A stretch of DNA of 64,000 nucleotides from Romboutsia hominis (GCF_900002575.1 NZ_LN650648.1:1178001-1242000); one strand, 5' to 3'; positions 1 to 10,121 are shown, counted from the first letter of the stretch. Numbers and translations: made by a program. The notes: a model not told the origin generated them from the sequence alone.

Positions 1-597
1 GTAGTAGCATCTTTTATAGGTGGAGTTATAATGGCTTTAACACTTTATATAAGTCATTATAAAAAACAAATATCAAAAAAATCTATAAAAGAAGATTTAT
101 GTAAAGAAAATATAGATTTTTCTAGTGAAAGGTTTAGATTTGCAGTAAAAATGGCAATAGGTATAAGTATAGCAATACTTATAGGGAGGGTTTTAAATAC
201 TCAAAAGGCTATGTGGATTACTATAGCAGTAATGTCACTAACTCAACCACAACATGAAGATTCAAAACAGCGTATGAAAGAAAGACTTATAAGTACAATA
301 TTAGGAGCTATAGCTTTTGTTATATTATTTAAAGTATTGGTGCCAGAAAAATACTTTACTTTTGTAACCCTTAGCTTAGGATATATATATACATTCATAT
401 ACGAATATAAAATAAAGATGTTTTTCGTAGCTATAAATGCTTTAGTGGCATCTATGTTTATATTTAATACGCCAACATCTATAGCATTAAGAATTGGATT
501 TTTAACTATAGGAATATGTGTTGTATATATTATAAGTAAAGGTGAAGAGGTTATATCTAAAATAAAAGACAAAGAGCAATCAGCTATATTTGAATAA
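1..597 (+). CDS. FUSC-family membrane protein, C-terminal part (5' end outside window)
   Basis: The reading frame is open from base 1, so the ATG at 31 is probably internal and the gene starts upstream of the window. The visible 198 codons hold several hydrophobic helices and the conserved cytoplasmic-side signature of the FUSC / aromatic-acid exporter family (AMWITIAVMSLTQP, followed by RMKERLISTILGA), typical of the second membrane block of this family. Family members are inner-membrane proteins proposed to export aromatic or phenolic acids; the substrate here cannot be read from the sequence. A hairpin terminator follows at 616. Confidence 0.8.
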   Translation, partial: VVASFIGGVIMALTLYISHYKKQISKKSIKEDLCKENIDFSSERFRFAVKMAIGISIAILIGRVLNTQKAMWITIAVMSLTQPQHEDSKQRMKERLISTILGAIAFVILFKVLVPEKYFTFVTLSLGYIYTFIYEYKIKMFFVAINALVASMFIFNTPTSIALRIGFLTIGICVVYIISKGEEVISKIKDKEQSAIFE

Positions 598-615
598 TAT
601 AATAAAAATAATATC

Positions 616-657
616 AATACTATATACAGAAAAGTTTAATCTGAATATAGTATTTTT
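616..657 (+). terminator. Intrinsic terminator after the FUSC gene
   Basis: AATACTATAT at 616-625 pairs with ATATAGTATT at 645-654, with an inner ACAGA/TCTG extension, and runs into five T residues. Confidence 0.7.
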
Positions 658-724
658 GATTGGAATGAAATTATAAATTCTCTATTTTATGAAAGATTTG
701 AGTAACAAATACAATTGAATTGAG

Positions 725-765
725 AAAGAAGGTATATAAATTACAATAATTTATATACCTTCTTT
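725..765 (-). terminator. Hairpin terminator of the two-component operon
   Basis: A 17-bp perfect inverted repeat (725-741 and 749-765) lies 5 nt after the stop of the LytTR regulator gene on the minus strand. The T-tract on either side is short, so efficiency is uncertain. Confidence 0.65.
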
Positions 766-769
766 ATAT

Positions 770-1507
770 TTAAAATCTTTTAGTTCTATAAAATCTGTAT
801 AAAAAATCTTTTTCTAAGGTTTTACTTAGAGTTGCACTTTCTTGAAAATTAATAAACCTTATTTCTAAAGAAGACCTATTAGTAGGAATAACTTTATGAA
901 TTAATTTTAGATTAACTATGTAACTTTTATGTGATTTGAAAAAATTTGGAGGTATTCTTTTTTCTAAATCATCAAAGTTCTCATAAAATTTTATAATATC
1001 GTGGTCTTTAGTATATAAGTTTATAGCTCTAGAATTCTTTTCAAACATAACTATATCATCAAAATTTAGCATATGTATTTGCTTTCTTATTTTATATACA
1101 AATAAGGTATCATCTATAAAATTTGTTTTAGCTAACTTATGAGAATTTATATGGTCAATAGCTATATTTACAGAATCAATTATTTTATCCCTAGTAAATG
1201 GCTTGACTATAAAATCAACAGGATGAACTTTAAAGCTTTCTAAGCTATAATCTGAAAAGCCAGTAACAAAAATTATATGAATATCTTTGTCAATAGAAGT
1301 TATTTCTTTAGCAGTTTCAATTCCATTTTTATAAGGCATATCAATATCAATTATAAGTAAATCTATTTTTTCAGATTTAATAAACTCTATAGCCTCAATT
1401 CCATTTTTAACTTTTTTTATATAATCTACATATCCAGATTCTTTTAATATATTTTCTATATCATCTCTTATAGCTTTATCATCATCACATATTAAAACTT
1501 TTATCAT
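770..1507 (-). CDS. LytTR-family response regulator
   Basis: A 245-residue AgrA/LytR-type regulator. Residues 1-120 form a receiver domain: acidic pocket ICDDD at residues 6-10, phospho-acceptor Asp in LLIIDIDMP, and the conserved Lys in VKPF. Residues 145-245 form a LytTR DNA-binding domain (FEKNSRAINLY, FFKSHKSYIVNL). It starts 13 nt after the stop of the kinase gene and has an AGGAG site, so the two form one operon. The divergent ABC transporter at 2667 is the likely target, as is common for LytTR systems beside FtsX-type transporters. The inducing signal is unknown. Confidence 0.93.
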   Translation of the reverse strand: MIKVLICDDDKAIRDDIENILKESGYVDYIKKVKNGIEAIEFIKSEKIDLLIIDIDMPYKNGIETAKEITSIDKDIHIIFVTGFSDYSLESFKVHPVDFIVKPFTRDKIIDSVNIAIDHINSHKLAKTNFIDDTLFVYKIRKQIHMLNFDDIVMFEKNSRAINLYTKDHDIIKFYENFDDLEKRIPPNFFKSHKSYIVNLKLIHKVIPTNRSSLEIRFINFQESATLSKTLEKDFLYRFYRTKRF

Positions 1508-1520
1508 ATAAATCTCCTAG

Positions 1521-2456
1521 TTAATTATATTTGGGTATTAGTATAGTAAATTCTGTTAAAAAATCATCACTATTTGCAAATATATAATACCCATATTTAT
1601 CTAATATATTTTTTACTAAATAAAGACCATAACCTCTATCTGTACCATCTTTAGTAGAGTAGCCTTCTAAAAATATTGCATCAGTGTTATATATTTTAGG
1701 GCCGTTGTTTTTTATAGATATAACATATTGAAATTCATCTTCATAGACAAATAGTTTGATGTATTTATTATCTTTAGATATTGTAGATAATGAATCAATT
1801 GCATTATCTATTATATTAAGAAGTACAGAGCTCATTTCATTAGGCTCTATAATTAGATTGTCTATAAAATCTTGTATATAAACATCAAAAGTTATATTTT
1901 TCATAAGACATTCTTCATATTTTAATGAAGCTATAGCATCAAGGTAAGATACTTTACCATATCTTGAAGTTTTACTTCTAAAGTTATTAGATATATTTGT
2001 TATATATTCTTTAGCATCATTAGTAAGCCCAGTATTTAATAAAGAATATACTACTTGAAGATGCTTTAGATAATCATGTTTTTGACTTCGAAGTTTTGCA
2101 ATAATATTATCTTTATGCTCTATTTTATTATTTGAAGCATTTAGATTTTTTTCTTTAATAATATTATCATCTACTAACTTGATAAATTTATTTCCAATAT
2201 ATATACAAATAATTATTAAAACAAAAGATAATGAAGTTTTAATAATGCCCCTTAAAAAATAATCATTTATAACCTCAAACAATATGTGTTTATATAAAAT
2301 ATTAAATAATAAAAATGTTATAAATGATACAAAAAATGATAACAAAGACTTTTTATTTAAAGAAAGTTTCCTATAAAATTCATATCTATTAAATAAAAGG
2401 CTAGTACCTATAAACAAAAGAAGTATGTATACAGGTAAGATATAAATATTATTCAT
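1521..2456 (-). CDS. GHKL-type sensor histidine kinase (AgrC-like)
   Basis: A 311-residue membrane kinase. Residues 1-100 hold three or four transmembrane helices, fewer than the six or seven of classical AgrC. The phospho-acceptor His lies in QKHDYLKHLQ, the N box is NIIDNAIDSL, and the G box is GYGLYLVKNIL near the C-terminus. The ATPase is of the GHKL/HATPase_c_5 type used by AgrC and Spo0B-like kinases. GGGGGAA precedes the ATG. It is transcribed with the LytTR regulator downstream and is divergent from the ABC transporter operon. No peptide-pheromone gene (agrD/agrB) is seen nearby, so the signal may be an antimicrobial peptide or envelope stress (inference). Confidence 0.9.
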   Translation of the reverse strand: MNNIYILPVYILLLFIGTSLLFNRYEFYRKLSLNKKSLLSFFVSFITFLLFNILYKHILFEVINDYFLRGIIKTSLSFVLIIICIYIGNKFIKLVDDNIIKEKNLNASNNKIEHKDNIIAKLRSQKHDYLKHLQVVYSLLNTGLTNDAKEYITNISNNFRSKTSRYGKVSYLDAIASLKYEECLMKNITFDVYIQDFIDNLIIEPNEMSSVLLNIIDNAIDSLSTISKDNKYIKLFVYEDEFQYVISIKNNGPKIYNTDAIFLEGYSTKDGTDRGYGLYLVKNILDKYGYYIFANSDDFLTEFTILIPKYN

Positions 2457-2666
2457 AATTCCCCCTAAGTTTTCGATTCTTTAATTAAATTATAACATTT
2501 ATAAAAAAATATGTAAAAAGTGGAAATTTGCAAACAAAGGTTTTAAACTTGAATATAGATATATGAATTTGTACACAAAACCATTAAAAACTTGAAAAAA
2601 TGCAGTTTGATACATTTTTTTAAAGAAGCTATAATCAAATTAATCAAAAGGAAGGAAGTGGTGAAT

Positions 2667-5243
2667 ATGAAAAATGATTTGGAGATAGTTTTTAAATATA
2701 TAAAAAGCTACAAATCAAGGTCATTGGCTATAGTACTTAGTGTAGTACTTGCTAGTGCATTAATAGTAGGCGTTGGGACATTATCAAGAAGCGCACAACA
2801 AGCAGACTTGGATAGATTAAAAAGAGAAACTGGAAAGTATCATGCATATTTTAAAGATATAAACAAAGACCAACTTAAAACTGTTAAAAATGGAAGAGAC
2901 ATAAAAGATTTAGGCATAACATCTTATTATGCATCCAGTGATGTTGGTGAAAAACTACCTATAAATATACTTTATTCAGATAAAAATTATTTAAATAGTG
3001 ATACTGAACTTTTAAAAGGAAGATTTCCAAAGGGAAATAATGAAGTAGTAGTAGAAGAGTGGATTTTAAATAGTATGGGGCTTGAGCCCAAACTAAATCA
3101 AGAAATAACTTTTAAATTATACAATAAAGAAAAACCTGAAACTTTTAAGGTAGTTGGAATACTTAAAGATAGGTATAAAGATAAAAGTGTTGGAAGATGT
3201 GAAATGTTTTTAGGTTTAGATGAAAATAAACTTAATAACTTTACAGCTCATGTAGAATTTAATGAAAATAGTGATATAAGTAAAAACATATCAAATATAA
3301 TAAAAGAAGCTAAAATAGATAAAGAAAAACAAGCTGGGATAAACTCTATGCTTGTAGATTCTGCAAGAAATAATGGAAGATTAGATTCAGAAAGCAAAAA
3401 TACATCTATAGTACTTAGTTTATTTGCAGGACTTGTAATATATAGTATATACACTACATCAATATATCAAAGAATAAGAGAGTATGGAGTATTAAGAGCA
3501 ATAGGAGCTACTAATTTAAAAGTATTTTTACTTATGTTATATGAGCTTTTAATATTAAGTGTAGTATCAATTCCTATAGGCATAATACTTGGAATTGGTG
3601 GAGCACAATTATTTAATAAATTTGCAGGGAATATAGAGTTTGAAGGACCAGTAAAGGAAACACCATTTGTTATACCAACACAAGTTATTTTACTATCTAT
3701 AGTATGCATACTTTTAGTAATGTTTGTTATAAGTATACTAACTTATATAAAAATAAGAAGAATATCACCAATTGAAGCTATAAGAAGAAATTTTAATAAA
3801 GATAAAATCAAAAGAAGTAATTTTATAATATCAAGACTAAGTAAGAATATATCACCTACTAAAAATATATCTTTAAAAAATATATTTAGAAATAAAAAAG
3901 CATTTATAATGATTATGTTTTCTATGAGTATAGGTGGGATAATGATTATAAAAACTGATTATAGCTTAACGGGAAGCAAGGAAAGAAATGAAAATAATTA
4001 CAAAAAATTATATTGGCAAGGAGATTTTATGCTAAGTGTCAATGGAAGTATTGATGAAGAAAATGGTTTAAAAGATGAAGATGTAAAAGACATAAAAAAT
4101 ATAAATGGTATTGATAAAGTTCAAACTGCTAAAATATTAAATAGTAGAATGCCAATTAAAAAAGACGATATTTTAAATATGAAATTTTATGAAAGCCAAT
4201 CTAAGGGTGGTTATGTTGGAAAAGTACTAAATGGACTTTTAATAGAAGATAAAGAAAACAATGGATACCTATTAAAACAAAAATTAAAAGGCTATAATGA
4301 TGAAATGCTAGATGAATTAAATAATCACATAGTAAGTGGTGAGATAAATAAAGAAAAAATGAAAAAAGAAAATTTAGCAGTAGTATATATTCCACATGCT
4401 TATGAACCTTATAAAGATTACAAGGATTATTATGATGTAGGAGATAGTACTTATGGAAAACCAATAGTTGATATAAAAGTAGGGGATACTGTAAAAGTAA
4501 AATATCCAAAAGGTAAAATAGATACACAAAAATATTGGCAAGGTAAAGATAACTATGAATATGATGAATATGAATTTAAAGTAGGAGCAATAGTTGATTA
4601 TCCTTATGCAGATGATAGTATGTATAGTGGAGAAAATGGAGTAGACGTTATAATTAGTGATAATCAATTTAAAAATATAACTAATTTAGATAATTATGAT
4701 TTAGTATATGCAACAATAAAAGATGGAGCAGACCATGAATCTATAAATAAACAATTAGGTAAAATAGGTAGTAAAGTGCCAGGAACTACTACTATAGACA
4801 TGATTAAAGATAAAGAAGATGATGCTAAGATGAATGAGAAATTCTTAATATATAACTATGGTATAGTTGCTGTTCTATTTGTAATAAGTATGTTTAATAT
4901 AATAAACAACGTAAGTTATAACCTAACATCAAGAACTAGCGAATTTGGAATGTTAAGAGCAGTTGGAATAAGTGATAAAGATTTTAAAAACATGATAGTA
5001 TACGAAGGAATACTTTATGGTTTATTCTCAAGTGCTATAGTAATAGTGTTAGGTATACTACTTCAAATCAGAATGTATAAAAGACTTGGATTTGAAATTA
5101 TAGGCATAGAGTTTGCTATTGACTATAAACTTTATCTACTTATAATAGCAGTTAATATAGTAATAGGATTACTTGCTACATATTTACCAGCAAGAAAAAT
5201 AAAAGAAACTAATATAGTAGATGCTATAAATATTATAGAATAG
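2667..5243 (+). CDS. FtsX-type ABC transporter permease with large extracytoplasmic domain
   Basis: An 858-residue protein. The frame extends upstream to a TTG at 2592, but GGAAGGAAG at 2650-2658 places the start at the ATG at 2667. There is a first helix near residues 20-40, a long extracellular segment, an FtsX/ABC3 module of three helices (about 245-375, containing REYGVLRAIGAT), a further helix, a second extracellular domain rich in Tyr and Asp (about 430-730), and a second FtsX module (about 735-850, containing SEFGMLRAVGIS and ending in PARKIKETNIVDAI). This duplicated layout is typical of efflux or sensing permeases for peptides and lipids. The ATPase follows after 11 nt. Probably controlled by the adjacent LytTR system (inference). 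Confidence 0.9.
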   Translation: MKNDLEIVFKYIKSYKSRSLAIVLSVVLASALIVGVGTLSRSAQQADLDRLKRETGKYHAYFKDINKDQLKTVKNGRDIKDLGITSYYASSDVGEKLPINILYSDKNYLNSDTELLKGRFPKGNNEVVVEEWILNSMGLEPKLNQEITFKLYNKEKPETFKVVGILKDRYKDKSVGRCEMFLGLDENKLNNFTAHVEFNENSDISKNISNIIKEAKIDKEKQAGINSMLVDSARNNGRLDSESKNTSIVLSLFAGLVIYSIYTTSIYQRIREYGVLRAIGATNLKVFLLMLYELLILSVVSIPIGIILGIGGAQLFNKFAGNIEFEGPVKETPFVIPTQVILLSIVCILLVMFVISILTYIKIRRISPIEAIRRNFNKDKIKRSNFIISRLSKNISPTKNISLKNIFRNKKAFIMIMFSMSIGGIMIIKTDYSLTGSKERNENNYKKLYWQGDFMLSVNGSIDEENGLKDEDVKDIKNINGIDKVQTAKILNSRMPIKKDDILNMKFYESQSKGGYVGKVLNGLLIEDKENNGYLLKQKLKGYNDEMLDELNNHIVSGEINKEKMKKENLAVVYIPHAYEPYKDYKDYYDVGDSTYGKPIVDIKVGDTVKVKYPKGKIDTQKYWQGKDNYEYDEYEFKVGAIVDYPYADDSMYSGENGVDVIISDNQFKNITNLDNYDLVYATIKDGADHESINKQLGKIGSKVPGTTTIDMIKDKEDDAKMNEKFLIYNYGIVAVLFVISMFNIINNVSYNLTSRTSEFGMLRAVGISDKDFKNMIVYEGILYGLFSSAIVIVLGILLQIRMYKRLGFEIIGIEFAIDYKLYLLIIAVNIVIGLLATYLPARKIKETNIVDAINIIE

Positions 5244-5254
5244 AGGGATTTATT

Positions 5255-5938
5255 ATGGTTATACTTGAAACTATTAATTTAGGTAAAATATATGGAAAAA
5301 AAGAAACAACTGTACATGCATTAAATGATGCTAATTTAAAGATAAACAAAGGGGAATTTGTTGCAATAGTAGGACCTAGTGGAAGCGGAAAAAGTACATT
5401 CCTACATTTAGTAGGAGGACTGGAAAGACCAAGTAGTGGAACTATAAAAGTAGATGGGAAAGATATATGTTGCTTAAGTGATAAGGAACTAGCAAAATAT
5501 AGAAGACAAAAAGTTGGATTTGTATTTCAACAATACAATTTAATACCTGTACTTAACGTAGCTGAAAATATAGAATTGCCAGTAAAATTAGATAATAGAA
5601 AAGTTGATAAAGAATATATAAATGACTTAATGGATTTACTAGGAATTAGTGATAGAAAAACACATCTTCCTAATCAGTTATCAGGTGGACAACAACAGAG
5701 AGTAGCAATAGCTCGTGCACTATCATCAAAACCTAGTATAATACTTGCAGATGAACCAACAGGAAACTTAGATACTAAAACTACTGAGGAGGTTATGGAA
5801 CTTCTTAAGACATCTATAAAAAAATATAATCAAACTCTTATAATGATAACTCATAATGAAAATATAGCTAAAAAAGCAGATAGAATAATATCTATAGTAG
5901 ATGGTAATCTAAGTTTATCTGATAAAGAGTGTATATAA
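5255..5938 (+). CDS. ABC transporter ATPase (MacB/LolD type)
   Basis: A 227-residue ATPase with Walker A GPSGSGKST (about residues 40-48), Q-loop FVFQQYNL, signature LSGGQQQRVAIARAL and Walker B IILADEPTGNLD, the standard set for ATPases paired with FtsX-type permeases. It begins 11 nt after the permease stop and is followed by a strong terminator at 5941, so permease and ATPase form a two-gene operon. Confidence 0.95.
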   Translation: MVILETINLGKIYGKKETTVHALNDANLKINKGEFVAIVGPSGSGKSTFLHLVGGLERPSSGTIKVDGKDICCLSDKELAKYRRQKVGFVFQQYNLIPVLNVAENIELPVKLDNRKVDKEYINDLMDLLGISDRKTHLPNQLSGGQQQRVAIARALSSKPSIILADEPTGNLDTKTTEEVMELLKTSIKKYNQTLIMITHNENIAKKADRIISIVDGNLSLSDKECI

Positions 5939-5940
5939 TA

Positions 5941-5983
5941 AAAAATAACATAAGCCTAATATTAGGCTTATGTTATTTTTTTG
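5941..5983 (+). terminator. Strong intrinsic terminator
   Basis: A 20-bp perfect inverted repeat centred between 5960 and 5961 (AATAACATAAGCCTAAT and its complement), ending in a run of seven T. Confidence 0.9.
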
Positions 5984-6095
5984 ACTTAAAACACTATTAC
6001 ATTACAAATTTGTAAGTATAATGTAATCTAAATCGATGGTACGTATTAACAAAAAATAATAAAATAATATCACAAATCAATACAGGAGGACATAA

Positions 6096-6803
6096 ATGAA
6101 ATTATTTAGTAATTTTACATTAAAAATTATGGCTATTATATTTATGGCTATGGATCATATTTATACTTATATGAATGGAGCATTAAACAATCAAGTACCT
6201 ATATGGTTTGGATATTTAGGAAAGTTAGCTGCACCGATATTTTTCTATTTAATAGTTGAAGGTTTTTATCATACAAGAAGTAAAAGCAAATATATACAAA
6301 GACTTTTCTCAATGGCTGTATTAATGATAGGGGTAGATATAGTGTTTAAGATACCAAATAATATATTTTTATCATTAGGATTTGCAGTTTGTATGTTAAG
6401 CATGATAGAATATGCAAAATCAAGTACGGATAAATTTAGTATTCTAAATTGGAAAATTTTATTAGCTATTTTATTTGGAATAGCAGGATTTTTTACAGAA
6501 GCATCTTTATATGGAGTAGGTATGGTATTAATATTCTACTTATTAAGAGAAAAAAAGGTTTGTATGGTCTTAGCTTACATTGTGTTTAGTTTACTTGGAC
6601 TAGTAACTATGATTGGACCTGATTTTATAGATGCTGCATTTTTATGGGATTACCAATGGATGATGGTATTTGCAATAATTCCAATACTTATGTACAATGG
6701 AAAATTAGGAATATCTAATAAGTTTATAAAATGGATGTTTTATTGGTTCTATCCAGTTCACTTAATTGTAATAGTATCATTAGCAAAGATAATAAGCATG
6801 TAA
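6096..6803 (+). CDS. TraX-family membrane protein (acyltransferase-like)
   Basis: A 235-residue, almost wholly hydrophobic protein with the TraX signature at the N-terminus (LKIMAIIFMAMDHI) and GYLGKLAAPIFFYLIVEGFYHT at about residues 42-62. TraX acetylates F-pilin in plasmids. Chromosomal relatives in Firmicutes are multi-pass membrane proteins, probably acyltransferases of surface polymers or peptides, with no defined substrate. A strong AGGAGG site lies 7 nt before the ATG. It is a single gene between two terminators. Confidence 0.85.
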   Translation: MKLFSNFTLKIMAIIFMAMDHIYTYMNGALNNQVPIWFGYLGKLAAPIFFYLIVEGFYHTRSKSKYIQRLFSMAVLMIGVDIVFKIPNNIFLSLGFAVCMLSMIEYAKSSTDKFSILNWKILLAILFGIAGFFTEASLYGVGMVLIFYLLREKKVCMVLAYIVFSLLGLVTMIGPDFIDAAFLWDYQWMMVFAIIPILMYNGKLGISNKFIKWMFYWFYPVHLIVIVSLAKIISM

Positions 6804-6848
6804 TAATAAAAAAGGGAGTGTCTTTTAAAGACGCTCCTTTTTTATTAT
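6804..6848. terminator. Bidirectional terminator
   Basis: AAAAAAGGGAGTGTCTTT pairs with AAAGACGCTCCTTTTTT, with one G-U wobble. A- and T-tracts on the two sides allow it to end both the TraX-like gene and the convergent adaptor-ATPase-permease operon. Confidence 0.85.
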
Positions 6849-6900
6849 TTAAACATCGTTATTATTTAGTTAGTATGAAATATACGTTAAATTAAAGTAT

Positions 6901-8145
6901 TTATTTATATATAGCTTTAATAGGATCTAATCTAGATGCTTTAAAAGCTGGTACTATACCAAAAATAACTCCTGTTACAATAGTAGCAATAAAGGCATAG
7001 AATAAGCTATTTATATTAACTATAGCTTTAAATGGTAGGTAACTAGATGCATAGTTTACAACTATAAATCCTATTATTATACCAAGTATACCACCTAAAA
7101 CTGTTATAAATACAGATTCTGTTAAAAACTGTAACATTATATCTCGAGGTTTAGCTCCTATAGCACGTCTTATACCGATTTCTCTTTGACGTTCCATTAC
7201 TGATATATACATAATATTCATAACCCCAACACCACCAACAAACATAGAAATAGCAGTGATTACAGTTATAAACATATTTATATTATTTACCATAGATTCA
7301 AGTGCTTTAGTTTGTTCACTAGGATCATGAACTTGATAAGTTCCTTCTATATCCGGATGAAGTTCATGAAGTTTTTGTGTTACTCTAGAAGCTGTTTCAA
7401 ATAAATCATATCCATTAGATACAACTAAATCTAATTGGTATATATCAGTTGGATACATATTTTGATTCATTAGCACATCTAAAGCTTTTTTTGGCATATA
7501 TGAAGTTAGATAATCCATATCTCCATAATACATAGATTCAAAAGAATTAGATTTTTCCTTTTCTTTTTTAACAACGGAACTTTCGTCTATAACGCCTATT
7601 ACTTCATATATATTTCCATTTATACTTATACCTTTACCTAAAGCATCTTCAGGAGTTCCAAATAGATCAGTTGCATTTTGTAGAGTTATTATAATAACTT
7701 TTCTATTTTCGTCTTCATAAGAAAAACTTCTTCCATATAGAGGATTTAAAGTAGTATCATCTTTTAATGGTGAAACATCAACATATGTAGCTTTTTTATC
7801 AAAATAAGCTTCAGAATAAAACATAGAATTCATAGCAAAATCATCTTTAGCAGGTCCAATTTTTTCAACACCTTCTAAAAATGATAACTCTTCTAAATCT
7901 TTAAGTTTAAATGGAGATAAAAAGCTTGTCATACCTGCCATATTAGAGTTAGTAGGTTCAAAGTATATTTGAGTTTTGTTAGGATTAACTTTGCTAACTG
8001 ATTTTAGAACTTCTTTTTTAACACCATTACCAATAGAACTTACAAGTATTACAGAGGTAATACCTATTATTATCCAAACTAGAGTTATAAAGACTCTAAG
8101 TTTATGTCCTTTTAAATTAGTTAATGCATTTTTCATCATATTCAT
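6901..8145 (-). CDS. MacB-like ABC permease
   Basis: A 414-residue permease: one N-terminal helix (VFITLVWIIIGITSVILVSSIG, about residues 18-39), a MacB periplasmic-core-like domain (about 45-240), and a C-terminal FtsX domain of three helices with the conserved ERQREIGIRRAIGAKPRDIMLQFL stretch (about 315-340) and PAFKASRLDPIKA at the end. It is the last gene of an adaptor-ATPase-permease operon resembling B. subtilis yknXYZ, whose relatives confer resistance to peptide toxins. The start lies 3 nt after the ATPase stop. Confidence 0.92.
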   Translation of the reverse strand: MNMMKNALTNLKGHKLRVFITLVWIIIGITSVILVSSIGNGVKKEVLKSVSKVNPNKTQIYFEPTNSNMAGMTSFLSPFKLKDLEELSFLEGVEKIGPAKDDFAMNSMFYSEAYFDKKATYVDVSPLKDDTTLNPLYGRSFSYEDENRKVIIITLQNATDLFGTPEDALGKGISINGNIYEVIGVIDESSVVKKEKEKSNSFESMYYGDMDYLTSYMPKKALDVLMNQNMYPTDIYQLDLVVSNGYDLFETASRVTQKLHELHPDIEGTYQVHDPSEQTKALESMVNNINMFITVITAISMFVGGVGVMNIMYISVMERQREIGIRRAIGAKPRDIMLQFLTESVFITVLGGILGIIIGFIVVNYASSYLPFKAIVNINSLFYAFIATIVTGVIFGIVPAFKASRLDPIKAIYK

Positions 8146-8148
8146 AGG

Positions 8149-8829
8149 TTATACCTCCGATGATAATACACCATCTTTAAGTCTTATGACTTTAGTGGCA
8201 TATTTTATTAAATCACTATCATGAGTAACCATTATTATAGTTTTACCTTCTTCATTTAACTTTTTTAAAACGTTCATTATATCATTACTAGTTTCACTAT
8301 CAAGTGCTCCTGTTGGTTCATCTGCAAATATTAATGATGGATTGTTAACAAGTGCACGAGCAATAGCTACTCTTTGTTGCTGTCCACCAGACAATTGAAG
8401 AGGTCTAGATTTTGCTTTATCACCAAGACCAACTGAATCTAATTTTTCTAGTATTATCTCTTGTCTTTGAGCCTTATTTAAGTGATTGCTATAAAGTAAT
8501 GGAAGTTCTACATTTTGATAAATATCTAAACTCTCTATTAGATTAAACTGTTGGAATATAAATCCAATATTTTTATTTCTAAAGTCAGATTTTTGATTTT
8601 CACTAAGATTAGTAACATCTTTATCAAAAAAGAAATACTTACCCTCATCAAATTTATCTAAAAGACCTAGGGAATTAAGTAAGGTAGTTTTACCACTACC
8701 TGACTTACCCATTATCATTACAAATTCTCCTTCTTCTATTTCAAGATTTAGAGATTTTAGAACATGAAGTCTATCTTTTCCAACTTTATAATATTTTTCT
8801 ATATTTTCTAGTCTAATTACATTACTCAA
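8149..8829 (-). CDS. ABC transporter ATPase of the MacAB-like system
   Basis: The open frame extends upstream into the adaptor gene, but the family N-terminus (SNVIRLENIEKYYKVG) begins at a TTG at 8829-8827, one nt after the adaptor stop codon, with AGGAG upstream. This gives 226 residues. Walker A is GKSGSGKTT, signature LSGGQQQRVAIARAL, Walker B LIFADEPTGALD. The near stop-start junction suggests translational coupling. Partner of the permease at 6901 and the adaptor at 8831. Confidence 0.92.
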   Translation of the reverse strand: MSNVIRLENIEKYYKVGKDRLHVLKSLNLEIEEGEFVMIMGKSGSGKTTLLNSLGLLDKFDEGKYFFFDKDVTNLSENQKSDFRNKNIGFIFQQFNLIESLDIYQNVELPLLYSNHLNKAQRQEIILEKLDSVGLGDKAKSRPLQLSGGQQQRVAIARALVNNPSLIFADEPTGALDSETSNDIMNVLKKLNEEGKTIIMVTHDSDLIKYATKVIRLKDGVLSSEV

Positions 8830-8830
8830 A

Positions 8831-9943
8831 TTAATTCTCAGCTCCTTCAGTAGTAGTTTCAGTAGAATCATCTACATTTGAAGGTGTATTATTAGCACCT
8901 GCATTATCTGTGTTTACTGGGTCGCCTTCTTTCATTTCAGGTGATATATATCTAATAACTATATCATTTGGTTCAAGACCAGAACTGATTACACTAAATT
9001 CTTCATTTTTGTCATGTATTTCGACTATTTGTTTTTTTAGTATTCCATCCAAATCTTTAAATACATAAGCTGTACCGTCTTCTTTATTTTCTAATATTGC
9101 AGTTGTTGGTACCTTAACTAATGAATTATTAACTTTTACAGAACCTTGAACATGGAATCCATTAACTAAACCTTCTTGATTTTCAAAAGATACATTAACA
9201 TCATAGTAAGACATATTTCCTTGATTGCCCATATTCATTTCATTAGTATTAGTAGTTGGTCTATCTGATATAAAGCTAATTCTACCACTTAAATTTTTGT
9301 TATTTGAAAATACTAATACATCTACAGGATCATCCATTTGAAGTTTGACTAAATCTTGTTCACTTACTTGACCTTGCATATAAAATGTTGAACTTATAAG
9401 TGTCATAAATGATGAAGTTTGACCTTGCATATTATTATTTTCAGATTCATTATTATTTAGATAAACTTTACCAGCAAAAGGTGCATAAGTATTTACATAA
9501 GCTTTTTTATCTAGTGCTGATATTTGTGCATTTATTTTGTTTATTTCTGTTTTTATAGTAGGGTCATTTTCTGTATTTGCTTTTTTAAGTTCATTAACTT
9601 GAGCTTTAAGACCATCTATTTCATCTAGTATATTTTGATTTTTAGTTGTAAATAATAAATCCCCTTGTTTTACAATCTTACCATTTGTAACATTTAACTT
9701 ACTTATTTCACCCTCAGTAGAAGGATTAAAGTCTTTTGTTTGAGTAGGTACTATAACCCCATTTATAAATACCTTTTCACTATCTGCTATAGTGTAAGTT
9801 TCTATTTGAGCATTTAACTCATTTACTTCATTATTTATTTTATTATTCCTATAAATAAAATAACCGCTTCCAAGTGCTATTATTACTACTGCACTTACCC
9901 CAATCATAACTTTTTTGTTTTTAAATTTCTCTAAAAAAGACAT
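8831..9943 (-). CDS. HlyD/MacA-type adaptor (membrane fusion) protein
   Basis: A 370-residue protein anchored by one N-terminal helix (MIGVSAVVIIALGSGYFIY, about residues 13-31). It has a lipoyl-like half-motif (TKDFNPSTEGEISKLNVTNGKIVKQGDLLF), a short coiled coil (about 110-150), a beta-barrel region and an acidic, Thr/Glu-rich C-terminal tail. The tail and membrane anchor are typical of Gram-positive YknX-like adaptors that work without an outer-membrane channel. First gene of the operon; AGGAGG precedes the ATG. Confidence 0.88.
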   Translation of the reverse strand: MSFLEKFKNKKVMIGVSAVVIIALGSGYFIYRNNKINNEVNELNAQIETYTIADSEKVFINGVIVPTQTKDFNPSTEGEISKLNVTNGKIVKQGDLLFTTKNQNILDEIDGLKAQVNELKKANTENDPTIKTEINKINAQISALDKKAYVNTYAPFAGKVYLNNNESENNNMQGQTSSFMTLISSTFYMQGQVSEQDLVKLQMDDPVDVLVFSNNKNLSGRISFISDRPTTNTNEMNMGNQGNMSYYDVNVSFENQEGLVNGFHVQGSVKVNNSLVKVPTTAILENKEDGTAYVFKDLDGILKKQIVEIHDKNEEFSVISSGLEPNDIVIRYISPEMKEGDPVNTDNAGANNTPSNVDDSTETTTEGAEN

Positions 9944-10121
9944 ATTTTCCTCCTCATGTAAAAAAATCCATTCATTAGTAGATTATAATTGAAAATGGCT
10001 ATATAAGTCAAAGTAAAATGGAAAATATACAAATTTGTAATTAAATGGGAAATGTTTTCTTAATAAAAAATAAAAAAATTAAAAAATATGATAATAAATT
10101 AAAAATTTGGGTATATAAATT

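Noticed and set aside
2541-2596. Repeated AAACTTGAA-like words as LytTR binding sites
   Set aside because: Two copies are 43 bp apart, not the usual 21-22 bp, and A/T-rich chance repeats are common here.
4201-4667. Open frames on the minus strand inside the ABC permease
   Set aside because: Tyr/Leu/Ile-rich shadows of an A/T-rich coding region.
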